Assembly (NCBI GenBank): GCA_036583965.1
Contig: JAZBQD010000001.1
Location: 27,314,597 to 27,378,596 of the forward strand
Direction of reading: 5' to 3'
Length of the DNA: 64,000 nt
Origin: Prunella strophiata
Lineage: Eukaryota; Chordata; Aves; Passeriformes; Prunellidae
Part shown: positions 26,407-38,800 of the stretch, piece after piece
Layout of the letters: the number at the start of each line of letters is the position of its first letter
Numbering within the stretch: the stretch's first letter is position 1
Program-made: the position numbers and the translations under genes
Notes under the pieces: generated by a model
What the model saw: the letters and a program-made list of their open reading frames with translations, nothing else
Told to the model about the DNA's origin: nothing
Database searches by the model: none

Positions 26407-28437
26407 GGTTTCTGTGAAAAATAAGCTTTGTATTAGCTCTTTGAAAAAAAAAAAGCCCAAAACTTGGTTGTTTCAGAACACAGACTGTAAAATAATTGTC
26501 TTCAACAATTATTATTACACATCTTGTCACTGAGTGAAAAAATGAGGTGCTTATCCTGGGCATTGCATTGATAACTGTCACCTCTCCTCAGAGCTCCACT
26601 GCAGCATTTCCTGTTCCTGTTTACATCTGTGTGACAGATACAGCAACAACTCACATTGAGAGAGCACAGCTGCAGCAGTGCCCAAGTCATTCCTTGAGCA
26701 AGAGACCTACAGGTTCATTTACACCTGCAGAAATTATGCTTTAAGCCAACTGTGCTTAGTGTTCTTTCAGTGCCAAATAACTTCAATAAATGGTGCTATA
26801 ATCTTCCTAGATGTTGGTAATATAAAATGTTAAAAACTGCATTTGAAGTGCTGTTATCCTTTTACTTTTTTCCTTTTGATATTAATGCTGGCTACCAATG
26901 GTAAGAAAGCATAAGAACATGTAAAAAACTACAGGGAGCTCTTACAACAGCAAATATTCAAACATCAGAACTTTTTATTACTATGATTTTAAGTTGTTCT
27001 GGGCTTCAAAGTTATTACTCATTTAGAAATTCCCACTGAAATATAGTGGTTTTGGTTCCACTAAATTATTACCCAATTTCAGAAGCTGGACATTAAATTA
27101 TTAGAGACAAAAATCTGCAATACTATTATAGAGTAACCCCCACAGATGTTTTGCCAATAATTTTTTCAGCTTTTATAGACGAATTTCTCTTCCTAGCCTG
27201 AAATCACTGTTTGAATAACTGAAGTTTTTTACACAGCATTCTCCAGACAGAAGACAAGACTCCTGTTAGAGATTGCTGACCTTCCTTGCTCACTTCAAAG
27301 GACTTCCCAGTAGCACCAAACCTGTTACTTTCTCAGAGTTCCCAGCACTTCCTGACTTCCAGACCCAGGTAACAAACACAGCACTTGGCAGTGACTTCAT
27401 CCTGAATTTTATTTGAAAACTGCTCTTAGGCTGAGATTTCAAATAAATTCATGACCAAGTAGAGAAATATTTTAAACAATTCCCATCAAAAGCACCCTAC
27501 TATGTTAGGAACCCAGCACTGAAGAAGTGCTCTTGACACAGCAGGACAGGGGGCTGCACCCTGAGCACCAGCACTGCTCTTTAAAGCACAAGTTCTAGTG
27601 AGTCAATCCAATCCAAAAGGGCACTTAAAATTCAAGTTTGAATCAGTAATCTACTATTAACCCCAGTTACTCACAGCTGCAGTGTTTGACAGCAACACAC
27701 CCCTGCTTGACTTGCTTTGGCAACCAGAAAGTGACCAGGTTTCTAGTATTTTCTGTTAATTACATGAAAATTATTAATTGTTCTTTAACATTTCCCCTAA
27801 GACTGGTAATTTTCAGGTGCTATCTAATGCATGAATCATTCTGGTTAGGTAAAACATCTCAATTGTTCATTCCAACTTGGCAACCTCAGCATTAAAACCA
27901 ATGCACAAGCCCCATAAAATTCAACCACCGTGGCAAGCGGCAATTCCAGATGCACACTCAACACTGTAATTAAGTCATACAATGAGAAGTTCAGCTATCT
28001 GTGTTTTCTCTTAAATATTCTACACCAACTGCAGTGCTGCTTAAATTATTACTGATTCATGTCATCCTGTGTTGGGCACATAGAATGCAATTTAGAATTA
28101 CATTTCAACTACTTTGCAACTAAAAAAACTGAAACAGGAGCATGGCCCATACTGCCACAAAGGGAGCTAAGCCCTTGGCTGCAGCAGAGCTTTGCAGGGA
28201 GCTCTGTTCAATAAAGGAGAAGCCTGCTCCTGTCCTGTACTCCTGCCTGAGCACAGCTGAAGGGAACTGACATTTCACCTGCACACAGATGACACTTCCA
28301 GCTGAACCTCCACATTCCTGCTGCTGGTACTGATTCATCACTCTTAAAATTATCTACACAAGGAAACAAAGTTCTGCTTAGAGCAGGGGATGACACATCT
28401 CTTCTTTGACCACTTTGAGAGATAATAAAGAACCAAG

Positions 28438-28550
28438 GGATGGATGGATGGATGGATGGATGGATGGATGGATGGATGGATGGATGGATGGATGGATGGA
28501 TGGATGGATGGATGGATGGATGGATGGATGGATGGATGGATGGATGGATG
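28438..28550. repeat. Perfect GGAT (TGGA) tetranucleotide array, about 28 copies
   Basis: This is a 113 bp uninterrupted tandem array of the tetranucleotide GGAT. The apparent proteins in this region, repeats of HPSI or MDGW, are just its translation. Perfect arrays of this length are normally highly polymorphic between individuals. Confidence 0.98.
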
Positions 28551-31100
28551 TTGCACATATTTCCTTTCACTGCAAAGGGCATGGACTTGATTTGGTTCTT
28601 GTCATTCCTTGACAAAAATCAAAATTTAATATAGTCAGCAATATCAGTAGTGAGATGCATGTTCCAATGATAAAAACTAGCAGAAGTACACACAACAGTG
28701 GACATTATTTTATACACAAAAAAATGCATTTTAAAAGTACTGACACAATTCAAAATAACTGTAGCAGATATCAGTACAGCATTTACTCTGTAAATGTAGA
28801 TAATCCTGTAGATTCTTTTGATATAATTTGTCACATGCACTGCCTCAAGACAAGGGAAAAATGGCATAAAAATATTGAGTCAGGGTTCTCATTAAAAAAT
28901 TCAACTTAATTTCAAGAACAGCTAACAATATTTAGCTGTTACATTTACATGCAAAATAGTGAATTGCAACATGCAAAATAGCAGATTTTTCATTATGTCT
29001 GAAAAAAAAAAAATGCCCTTTATTTGATACAACATACAGTGATAGTGAAGAACAGTAAGAGACACGTGCACCTTCAGTACACATTTAAAATATTAATTGC
29101 AAAGCACAGCATATTTGGCAACTCCTTCACTGCTACTTCCACTCAAGTGTAAAACAAGATTACTGTGAATTCTGATGTGCTATAGTCTTTCCACCTCAGG
29201 CAATGATCTTAAACCTCATTAGCTGAGTAGGTCTGTGTGGGATCAGGACTGAAAATGTGCAAAGAGTCAAGATTCAAACCTGGAGGATATTTGTACGTGA
29301 GAAGAATTCAAGCACACAAATAGAACATTCATCTGCACATCTCTAATCCTCTCATTAGATACAAGAACCTGCACTTTCTTTCATACACCACAGCAAACAC
29401 CATGCTGAGACTGTTCCCCCAAGACTTCTGGAAATCAATTGTTTTGGGTTTTATTTTTTGGTCTATTAAACATGATTTTACATGATACATACACTGACTT
29501 TGTACACCACTTGTTCACTCTAAAAGCACTCTCCCTTTTTCTGCAATGCTGTGTGATGAAATCAAGTGAATCATGCAAAGGCAAAGCCATAAATGAGCTG
29601 GACTGGAGATTCTCTCAGAATATTCCAAATCAGACAAGACTTCCTGCACATTACTACAATCAGATTACCAGGAGTTAACATTCCAATATCAGCCTAACCA
29701 TAATTTTGTACAGAACAGCTGTCACTTTACCTCACCTGTCCTCACCCTAATCACCACCTTTATGGGGTTTTAATACTAGCAGTCATTCAGAGGACTTTTG
29801 AACCCATGCACAATACCTTGATTAATAATCCATACTACTGATTTAGAAAGTTCCTTTTCCAGAGACAGAATGTTCTTTTTTGGTGCAAGATACCTAGAAC
29901 TGCAACTCAAAATTTTCTAGTTTTGTACCAAATTATTCAACACATTAGTTACTTATTTGTGAAAATCAAGAAATTTTCATTTTTTCTGTAGAATACAAAG
30001 ATTCTCCTTTCTTCTCAATTATTAAAAAAAATATTTATTTTTAGCATTCCTTCCAGCATTCTCTGCCAAATTTAGCTATGATTAAACCTATGCCATTTTT
30101 AGAATTTCGCTGCTGCCAAATAGTTTGTAACAAAAACTACAGCAATTCATATTTGTTCCTCTTTAGTTACACTCTGATATCATTTAGCACTTGTCCACTG
30201 CCTAACATGCAGTGCTCTCAGCTTTTGCATTTTTATCTATTTATGTTCATCCTCATTACTCCCTTGTTGATTAACTTCCCTTTTTAATCATATTTTTTTT
30301 AATCCAAAGTAGTTCTCTTTCACGATTAATGAGTTGTATTCTTTGGCATCTAATGAATCAGACTTGCAGTTCCAATTATCATTGGTATTCTTGTCTCAGC
30401 ATTTCCTCCCACTCCATTCTCTCCTAACTGCTTTCAAATTCCCATACATATATTTATATATTAAACAGAGGAATATGCTATGTTTACTCTGTGACATTGA
30501 CTACACCGTGTTTTTGCATATCAAACTAAACTATCATAATCACTTTTAGTTCAGTGATCAGTGGCTTAAAGTACAGTGGAACAGAAAATGAGGGTCTATG
30601 TAAGCTAAGGAAGCTGTTTTTCATAAAACAATAACTAAAGACTTCACACAATCTGAATACCTGTGACATCTTCAGTTCTTTCCTCATTCCCAAGAGGAAT
30701 GAGAAGAGAGGAATCAATATGTCAGGAAGTGAGCTTCATTTATTCTGCTCATCCTCCATGGCAGGATATGGGGGAGAAGAAAATCATGTGGTCCACAAGG
30801 AGTAATGCCCAACTTGAAAGGCAGGCTGAGGAACAAACTGCTGAGCTGAACTAGAAACAGCTTTTCCTGTTTTGAGAGCTGAGATAAAATAATAAAAACA
30901 TGTTTCTTGGAAACTCCCCCTATGCATGCTTTCAGTGCAAAGTTTGAATTCTTAGCAAAGAATTCTCTCAGCCTTCTTTTGTTTTCAATTTTGAAAAAAT
31001 ACTGAAAAAGACAGGGAAAAATAACAAAAGCAACTGGACAGGAAAGTTTTACTAAAGTAATTGTTCTTCATGTTTACATAGAGGCACAGGTGTGCTAATA

Positions 31101-31234
31101 CATTTCATGGGATGAGGTGGAAGGGACCCAGAAGGATCAAGTCCAACTCTCAGGTGAATGGCCCACACAGGGATCAAACCCACAACCTTGGTTCATTGGC
31201 ATCATGCTCTGACCAGCTGGGCTAATCTTGGGGT
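31101..31234 (-). mobile_element. tRNA-Ile-headed SINE with CR1-like tail (TguSINE1-like)
   Basis: On the - strand the element begins with GATTAGCCCAGCTGGTCAGA, which resembles tRNA D-arm and A-box sequence. A decayed anticodon region follows, then GGTTGTGGGTTTGATCCC, a B-box. Layout and wording resemble tRNA-Ile. The 3' half, GAGAGTTGGACTTGATCC and CTGGGTCCCTTCCACCTC, resembles the CR1 3' tail, so it would have been mobilised by CR1 machinery. This structure is what I recall for TguSINE1 of zebra finch and other songbirds. Many substitutions suggest an old copy. It is not a functional tRNA: the acceptor stem is absent and the anticodon loop is altered. Confidence 0.8.
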
Positions 31235-34200
31235 CACTGCAAGGGACCTGTTTCAATCTGCACTCAGGAAAAGCACAGTATTACTGAATTAAAGTTTCCT
31301 GAAGGTTTATTTTAGGTTCTGTATTCCTCAGCTGCTAGATCTTGCTTTGCACATACTTAAAATCTAAGTGCATGTTCTGTAGGCAAAGGCTGCACCTCAG
31401 TGATGAGGAAAGTAAAATGGGTGTGCAGGGATGTACACCAGCAGTCAATGAGTCAATTTTACAAACGTTATGTTGAAAGGGATTATTAATGCCATAACTC
31501 CAAAATAATTTACACAGACTTAATTTTCCCTTCTACGAATAAGGCTTTAAAGTGTTCAAATCACTTCTGAAAAGAAAATTGGGTAACCTTGAAACCTGTT
31601 ATCGTGTATACAGTAGTAATAGTTTTCCCAAAAGTTGATAAAATACAGATTTAATTATGCAGATTCTTGTACATCAGTAACTTGCATGTGAGTAAGCTCT
31701 CTGCATAATAATATACACACATAATATACATTGATAATACACAATCATAATTGAATGCTTGTAATTATTTTCAGGATCAAAGCCCTTATTAAAAATCCAA
31801 ATTAAAGTGTTATAATGGTAGCAGTCATGACGGACTTGCATGTGGATATAATGAAATTAAGCCCTGTAATAAGTGGGATGTTTTGCATATACAATTAGAT
31901 AATCTTAAAAATGATCAGTGTAGGGCTGACAAGTGCTAAAAGAAAAGAGATTAAACTGTGCTATTACTAACATTTAGTGGGGAAATAAGAAAAATAACAA
32001 AACTCAAAGCCTGGTATTTCTCAGAGACATGGTGAACCTCGCAAATGACCAAAGTGATGGAAAACCTCAAGGGATGGGATAGTTGCCTGTCTCTGGGCTA
32101 ATGACCTGAAACTAATCTCTGGGTAATGACCAATACTGCAGCAAGGAAGGAGCTCTTCAGCCTACAGGCTGCAGCCCTCCAGGCACAGAGCATTGTGGGG
32201 ACTCCATCTGGCTAAACTGAAACTTGTTCCCAAGATGAACTATTTCTTCTCATTCCCTGAACTCTGCAGGTTTCTCATTTTGTTGCTACACTCAAAAGAT
32301 TTAACAGGTTTTCTTTCAATATTGCTAGGTCAGCATTAAGATAATTGAATAACTCCAGCTCAATGGAAACAGGGGTGTGCTTATTAAAAAGTATTCCCAG
32401 TGCACAAGACTGAGATTAACAAAATAACACGTCTATACTGACGTGTTATAGAAAACCTGCAAGGAAGTTATACACAGCCTGAATTCAGTGTCAGTAATCC
32501 AGAAGGCAAAAATATGTCCAAGCATTTGAGCTGTGGCATCACTGATGCACCATCCTCTCCCTGCTGAGAACCTGGACTTCCATGTCCTATTTAAATCACA
32601 TGCTCCTCAGCAGCAGGGCTCCAACATGCTCAGAGTGCACTAAATTTAAAGACCACTTCTGTAAAGAACCTCCAGACACGTTTCTCTGCTCCTAGGGATA
32701 AAGTAACACTTCCCCAACTCTTTATTTCATTTTAACTGAGACAGCAACGATGCCTAGTTTGTGCTTAAGGCCAAATATACTTGTACTAGTGCTAACAGCA
32801 GATTAATCATTGAATTGCTTTTTAAAAAATGCTATTTCTAGCATTAAAACACTATAAAAGGTGTCTACCATCAGCAGAGCCACAGCTGAAATGGCAATAC
32901 AGAGGGATGTACAGATGAAACAGAAGATTTCAGCCTGATGCTCTGAGCAGGCTCGTGCTGCAAGAAGCCCAAGGCACATCCACAGGCATGGGAAACACCT
33001 GGAGCATCCCCCAGGCTGTGGGGGTCAAAAGGCAGGCATGGCTGACAGCCTTTCTGCTTTAGAAACTGAGCAAGGGCTTTTGAAATCTGGGACTGTAAGA
33101 AGTCATAGAAACACAGGGAAGAAACTACTGACACAAATACCACCAAAGACAGGCACAACCAATGTTTAGATTTGCTTTCTGCCTTAGCAATAAGGATTAC
33201 TACTTGCTTTAGTGGAAAACAAAGGTTAAAGACACTTAGAGCTACCACTTTAGTATAACCAGTTTGCTTAAGAAGATTATACATTGCAATTTGTTTTAAA
33301 ATTTCAAGCAAGCATAAGAACATAAACCTATAAACTAAACTAGGTCCACCAGGGAGAACTGGAGAATTGTTTCTATACAAGATACACATTGTAACATTCA
33401 CCCAGATCTTAGGAATTTAGGTTTGCTATCTTTTTCATGCTCTGTTTCAAAGAGGACCCACCAACAGTATCAGGAAACAAATGAAAGTGCAAATGAAACC
33501 ACATTGTAAAACCTTCAAAAATCTTTGCAAATTCCACCTCTATTTATACAACAGTTTGTCAGGTTCAGCACTGCTAACACTGCTGCATCCTAAAGGCATG
33601 GCAGCACAGCAAACGTTTCTTTTAGCAAGAGCAGTCTAGAGCTTTTGTTTGGTTATAAAGCAAAGCTCTTGAGCATTATTACTTAGATAAAAACTTTAAA
33701 AGTGTATAATGGATTATTTTTGTAGCATAAAATGGCTTACTTGGTAGTTTCCTGTAATAGCTCGCCCATGCATTAATTTCTTGAATCTATAAAAATGGTG
33801 TCTAGGTAATTTTTCCTGTAGCTTTCTTTTAAATATTACTCACTCAACACACACATTTAGTTTCTTCATAAGTTTCTTAGGAAAACCTTTTTTACTTAAT
33901 CCTGCCTAGTGCAGAGAAACAGCTTCCACAGTTAGGTCCTGCTAAGGGGGGATGGAAAACAAAACACATTTTTGTTGTACTCTTCATATGTTTTGGATGT
34001 TTTTCACCTTTAAAAAGCATGGCTTAAAATAAATAAGTAAATAAACAAATGAATAAATAGATGTTTGTTCCTACATAGGTGGTGAAAATATTGGAACTGA
34101 AATATTGGATTATACTTATTTCATGCCATTAATTTTTCAAGAGAAGAACTGTCCCCCAGTCAATACTCAACAGATACAACAGCTACAGCTAAGAAGCAAA

Positions 34201-35805
34201 GTGCTTAAATTAGATTATAACTATGAGACACCAGCAGATTCAAAATGAGGGCTGAGGCTCCCTCACAAACAATCCTGCACAACTGACAGCTGCACAGTTC
34301 TTTTAACTCTGCTTATCAATCTGTAAAAATAAAGCCATTTTATACCGTGACTGCTGTTTCTTTGGAAATTACAATGGAAATGTGCTCTGTAATTCTCAGC
34401 TAACAGTAAAATTCAAGGCAACTACTAGCTTTAAGTTCAAATAATTGCAAAATGTAGAACAGATTAAGGAAAAATAAATGAAAAAAAATTAATATAAGCA
34501 CAGATTTATTTAGTACCTAGGGAGGGCAGGAAACATGAGGAAAAGTAGGTTCCTTTTCTTCAGGCTCTGTTTATCTGGGTATTGATTAGCATGTGTTCTG
34601 TCTGCTCAGACATGCTGGGAACATTTCCCTTCACACTGAGCAGTCCAGAAAGGAACTACCGAAGAAGAATTTGAGGATTAATCAGTGTGTTAATTGAGGT
34701 TATCTAGATAATGACAGATGGGAAGAACATACTAAGCAAGTCACTGTGGCAGTCATACTCATCTGTTAAAACCAAAATTAATGGATACACAAAGTTAAGT
34801 TCACTTGCTCATTGATTTTATCCAGCTGCAGTGGACTATAAAAGAGCTATCAGGGAAAGTTATCCATTAGCTGTCAACTCAGAATGCCTTAAGAAGCAAT
34901 TGCTAATCCTCCAGTGATATCTCACTAAATCCTAATCTCTACAAATTGTTCTTGGAAGAAGCATTAAACTGGTCATCAAACCAGGTTTTTAATGCTTCTT
35001 AAGGCTTACTCAACCTGTAACCCTTTAGAGATCATACAAAGTACTAAAATATTCAAAAGCAGATAAAAGAAATAAATCGGATGGGTGTTTTCAACTGCAC
35101 ATCTACACCCTCCTGCAGTTGTGTGTGCTGTGAAACAAAAACAAAACAAAAATTCACCATTGTTATAATAAAACATCCTAGCATTCATACAAATTAAGAC
35201 ACTGCTTTTGTTTCAAATCTTCTTCACAATACAATCTCCTATTATAAAAGGGTATAAAACACTTATTAAATGGTGGAGACAGCTTCATTAAAATTTCAGT
35301 GCTCATATCATTCAAAATAAACACTAAACAAAATGCATTATTTTTCTCACCTTATTAAAACCTTGATTGTCTCATCTAGAATTACATGATGCAACCACTA
35401 AAATGGGTACAGCTACAGCAGTATGAAGGTTATTTAAATTAACAGGTTCTAAGACTAACAGCATTTTAGGAAAGGAGAAAACAGTGATGGAGATTGGAAA
35501 AAATAGAGAATAAGGGTTTTGATTTCATTACATAACTGCAAAATTATTAAAATCTCTCTCATATGTAGGTTAAAGGAAGCAAATCATTTTGCTTCCCAGT
35601 GCCACAGAAGTGGTTCACCCTAAGATTTTGGATTAGAGTTCTGGAGAGAGCAGAGAGATAAAAATTACTGATTTCAGGGAGTAATCCAGAAAACTCCAAG
35701 TTCTTCAGTTGGGACAGGCACAAGTTATGATGTGTAAGCAGAAATGATCACAGCAACAGAAAACAAATGGCTGGAAGACACAAAAGCAGCAAGACAACCC
35801 AAAAT

Positions 35806-35809
<4 letters not shown>

Positions 35810-35842
<33 letters not shown>
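35810..35842. repeat. A33 homopolymer
   Basis: Thirty-three consecutive A following an AAAATAATT segment. No recognisable retroelement precedes it. Confidence 0.95.
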
Positions 35843-35843
<1 letters not shown>

Positions 35844-38800
35844 ACCTGATGCAAAGGGATCATCTATTCTATCCATGCACTTTACAAAGAATAACAAAAG
35901 GAGGGTCATATTAGACCTTATCAAAACTTCCACACTTTCAATAGGTGAGGACTGCAAAACACTTGAAGAGAATGGTCTTTGTGGAAGCAAAGGGAAGTTG
36001 GACACCCCACACTTCTGTGTGAAGTGCAGTCTTAAGTCACACCAGCTCTGAAAATAACACTTATTGTCTATAAAAGACAAAAGGTTACACAGTAAAAAAT
36101 ATGTAAATGGACATACAGATTGGTTGGCAAAAATAATTTTTCAACACACAACCCTATAGACCCAAGCTTACCAAATTAACATTTTACCAGCATTCTGCAT
36201 TTTCAGAGACAATTTCGGGCAAATGAAGGAAGTTTTGAAATGTGATTCCTTTGTTAAGGAAGTTTTGAAAGGAGTATCCTAAAGGTTAAAATGTCACAGA
36301 GTTCTTCAGAAATCTGAAAAGAACTTTTATTTAAGTTGTGTCTACTACTTGGTGAAGTACCTCAAGAACTAAAGATAGGCAAGTGTTTCTAATAAAGTAA
36401 AGGAATGGAGACTCAATCCAGGTAACACTTTTTGCCAGTGATGACTGAACTGAACAGGGTTCTAGGATAGATGCAACAGGAATCACTGAATTCTCTCATG
36501 GATGTACAGCAGGAGTTTTACTGCATGTGACCTCTGGAAAAACAAATGCACTCATCCATAAAGGAATATGCTCTACAACTGCAAATTAAAAAGGAACCCA
36601 CTATCATCATGAACAGAATATGGTGCTACCTAACATACAACAAGATGTTCTATTTTCCAAACAGAAATAGCTGTATTGTCTTTTTAAATACAATATTGCT
36701 CTATCTTCTCCTAAATGTTGAGAAATAGTAAGAAAATGCAGAAGGCTTTTTCTTTCAAATGGTTTTATTCTTCATTTAATTACCTGCTCAGGGGAATAAA
36801 GCCACTACAAATTAACTGATCAAAATAAAGCTTAGTTATCTAGGGAACAAAGGCAACCTACTGTATTTCTTAAAGTTCTTTCACAGTGCATTTAATATTT
36901 ATTTGAATAATAATTTCTGGAAATTTGCAAGAATATCAAATTCAGAGGCAGAAAGTGTCAAAAAGGTGCAAAATCATAAAAATAAATACTCCAGGAAGCT
37001 TAAATTATTCTTGAGGAAGCAGAAGAGCCTCATAAAACCCAGACCACATATTTTTAACTGAAAAATTGACCTCTTTTAAAATCATGGTACAGTGAAGACA
37101 TCTGTCATTCAGAATACATGTTCCCTCCACCCAAATTTATTATTCTGCTAGAATTTCAAAGTACCAGCTAATGTTCTAAAGTGAAGAGAGGCAATTAAAA
37201 AAAAATAGCTGTATAACTGTTAAAAGATACAACCTTTTTCTTGGTTGAAAATAGAGACCTGTACCCACAAACACAAATTTCCAAAGTGAGAGTGCAGAGA
37301 GACATAACAAAGAAGTTACATTTAAGCAGGTGAATTAGAGTCACTTAAGGACCCATTTGTTGAGGAGAGGACAGCATGGTTTAGCCTCCTGTCTCTGATG
37401 TCTGGGGCCCACATAAGACAAATCCAGCAGCTGTAAACCCCAGGAATTGTAAAAGAAAGGAAGCACAAAAGTGGCATAACATAGGAAACCATATCAGAGC
37501 ATTGTTGGCATTCACTCCAAATGAACACCTTGAAGGAAAAAGCCATCAGGAAACTGGTTCTTCATCAGACTGTTCTGACTGCTCCTCAGCCAATAAATTG
37601 TTGTTTATTTGGAGCTACAGCTCTCCTGTGGTCATGGCCAGGCACAAGTGAACTGGCAAGAACCACAAAGGAGAAGAACTCGCTTATTGGAAGGACTGAC
37701 TACACAAATTCATCCCCTTCAGCACCCTGCAGTGCTTAGGAAAATGCCATGTTTAGGCAGAATGGCCATGCCAAGAATGCAAATTAAAGAACTGCAAGAC
37801 AGAATTAGGAAGATAGATCTGTATCACTAAAAGATAATACAAATTTCTAGTGATGATTTTCAAATATTTTATCCTCGTGTGTAACAGAATTTACATTCTT
37901 ATTGTGTGATCTTATTTAAAAATTAGTCACTTAAATGCAGTGACCATGGGAAAACTCTATCAGACAGGAACTTGAACATTGCTAAAGGTGAAACAAGTTT
38001 TCAAACTCTTCCTCATAAAATCAGGAAAGACTCAGAAGAGAGTGGATAACTTGACAACTTTCTACCTGATTGATGCAAGGAAATACAGAAAATTCTACTC
38101 CACTGTGGCCACTTAAAAGATCACAGAACACAGTAAATGGAAAAATGTGATTGTATTCTTGTAGTCTATTATTTTGTTGTTTCTAGCAGCAACAGCTGCT
38201 TTTTGGAACAGCAGGAAAAGTACATCAGGCAATCAGTTTTGACTCAGTTCTCACAGAAAAACAGAAGCTAATTCAAAACATGAGCGTATGATACAGCTCA
38301 GTTATGACAGAAAAGGGGGGATGACAAGAAAAACCACAGCCATTTCAAACAACAGGTAAAGCTTTTCAGAAGATTTGGGAAGTTGGAAAAAAGAAAAAGG
38401 AAAGAAATTAAATGGAAAGGGGAAAGCCTATGAATATAAAATATAAGCACTTCAAATAAGATTGTAATATAACCCAGGAGGGAATGGAGTTCTTCCTCTC
38501 CCTGAAAGCAAGAGAACACAACAGGGGAAGACAGCAAGTGAAATGACAATGCATCCTTTCTAAAATAAAATCTATCCTGACCAAATGATTCAGAAAACCA
38601 AGAGAATTTTAAAAGCTATTAGGTAAAGGCAATAAATAAAGTATTTAAGTGTATCAGTAACAGGAAGGTTATGAAAGAATCAGATGTTCTACTAAAAGAT
38701 CAGGCATCAATTATGGATACTGCAGATAAATTACTTCAATGCATTGATCTTTACTGCAGAATATGATGGAGAAACATCTCCTACAAACTTTATATTTCCA

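Larger units (their letters stand above)
21216..31100. other. Intronic stretch between LTR and SINE, no gene recognised
   Basis: Mostly unique AT-rich sequence, with the T33 run, the AT microsatellite and the GGAT array listed separately. Somewhat GC-richer patches (for example 22,500-22,830 and 27,500-27,600) carry only short open frames without recognisable content. Confidence 0.7.

Noticed and set aside
28438..28550. Regular repeat array considered as CRISPR
   Set aside because: It is a perfect 4 bp tandem repeat without spacers, in a vertebrate-type sequence.
28350..28634. Open frames encoding repeated HPSI or MDGW peptides
   Set aside because: They are translations of the GGAT microsatellite on each strand.
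31165..31234. Possible functional tRNA-Ile gene on the - strand
   Set aside because: It lacks a complete acceptor stem, has a changed anticodon loop and is fused to a CR1-like tail, so it is the head of a SINE.
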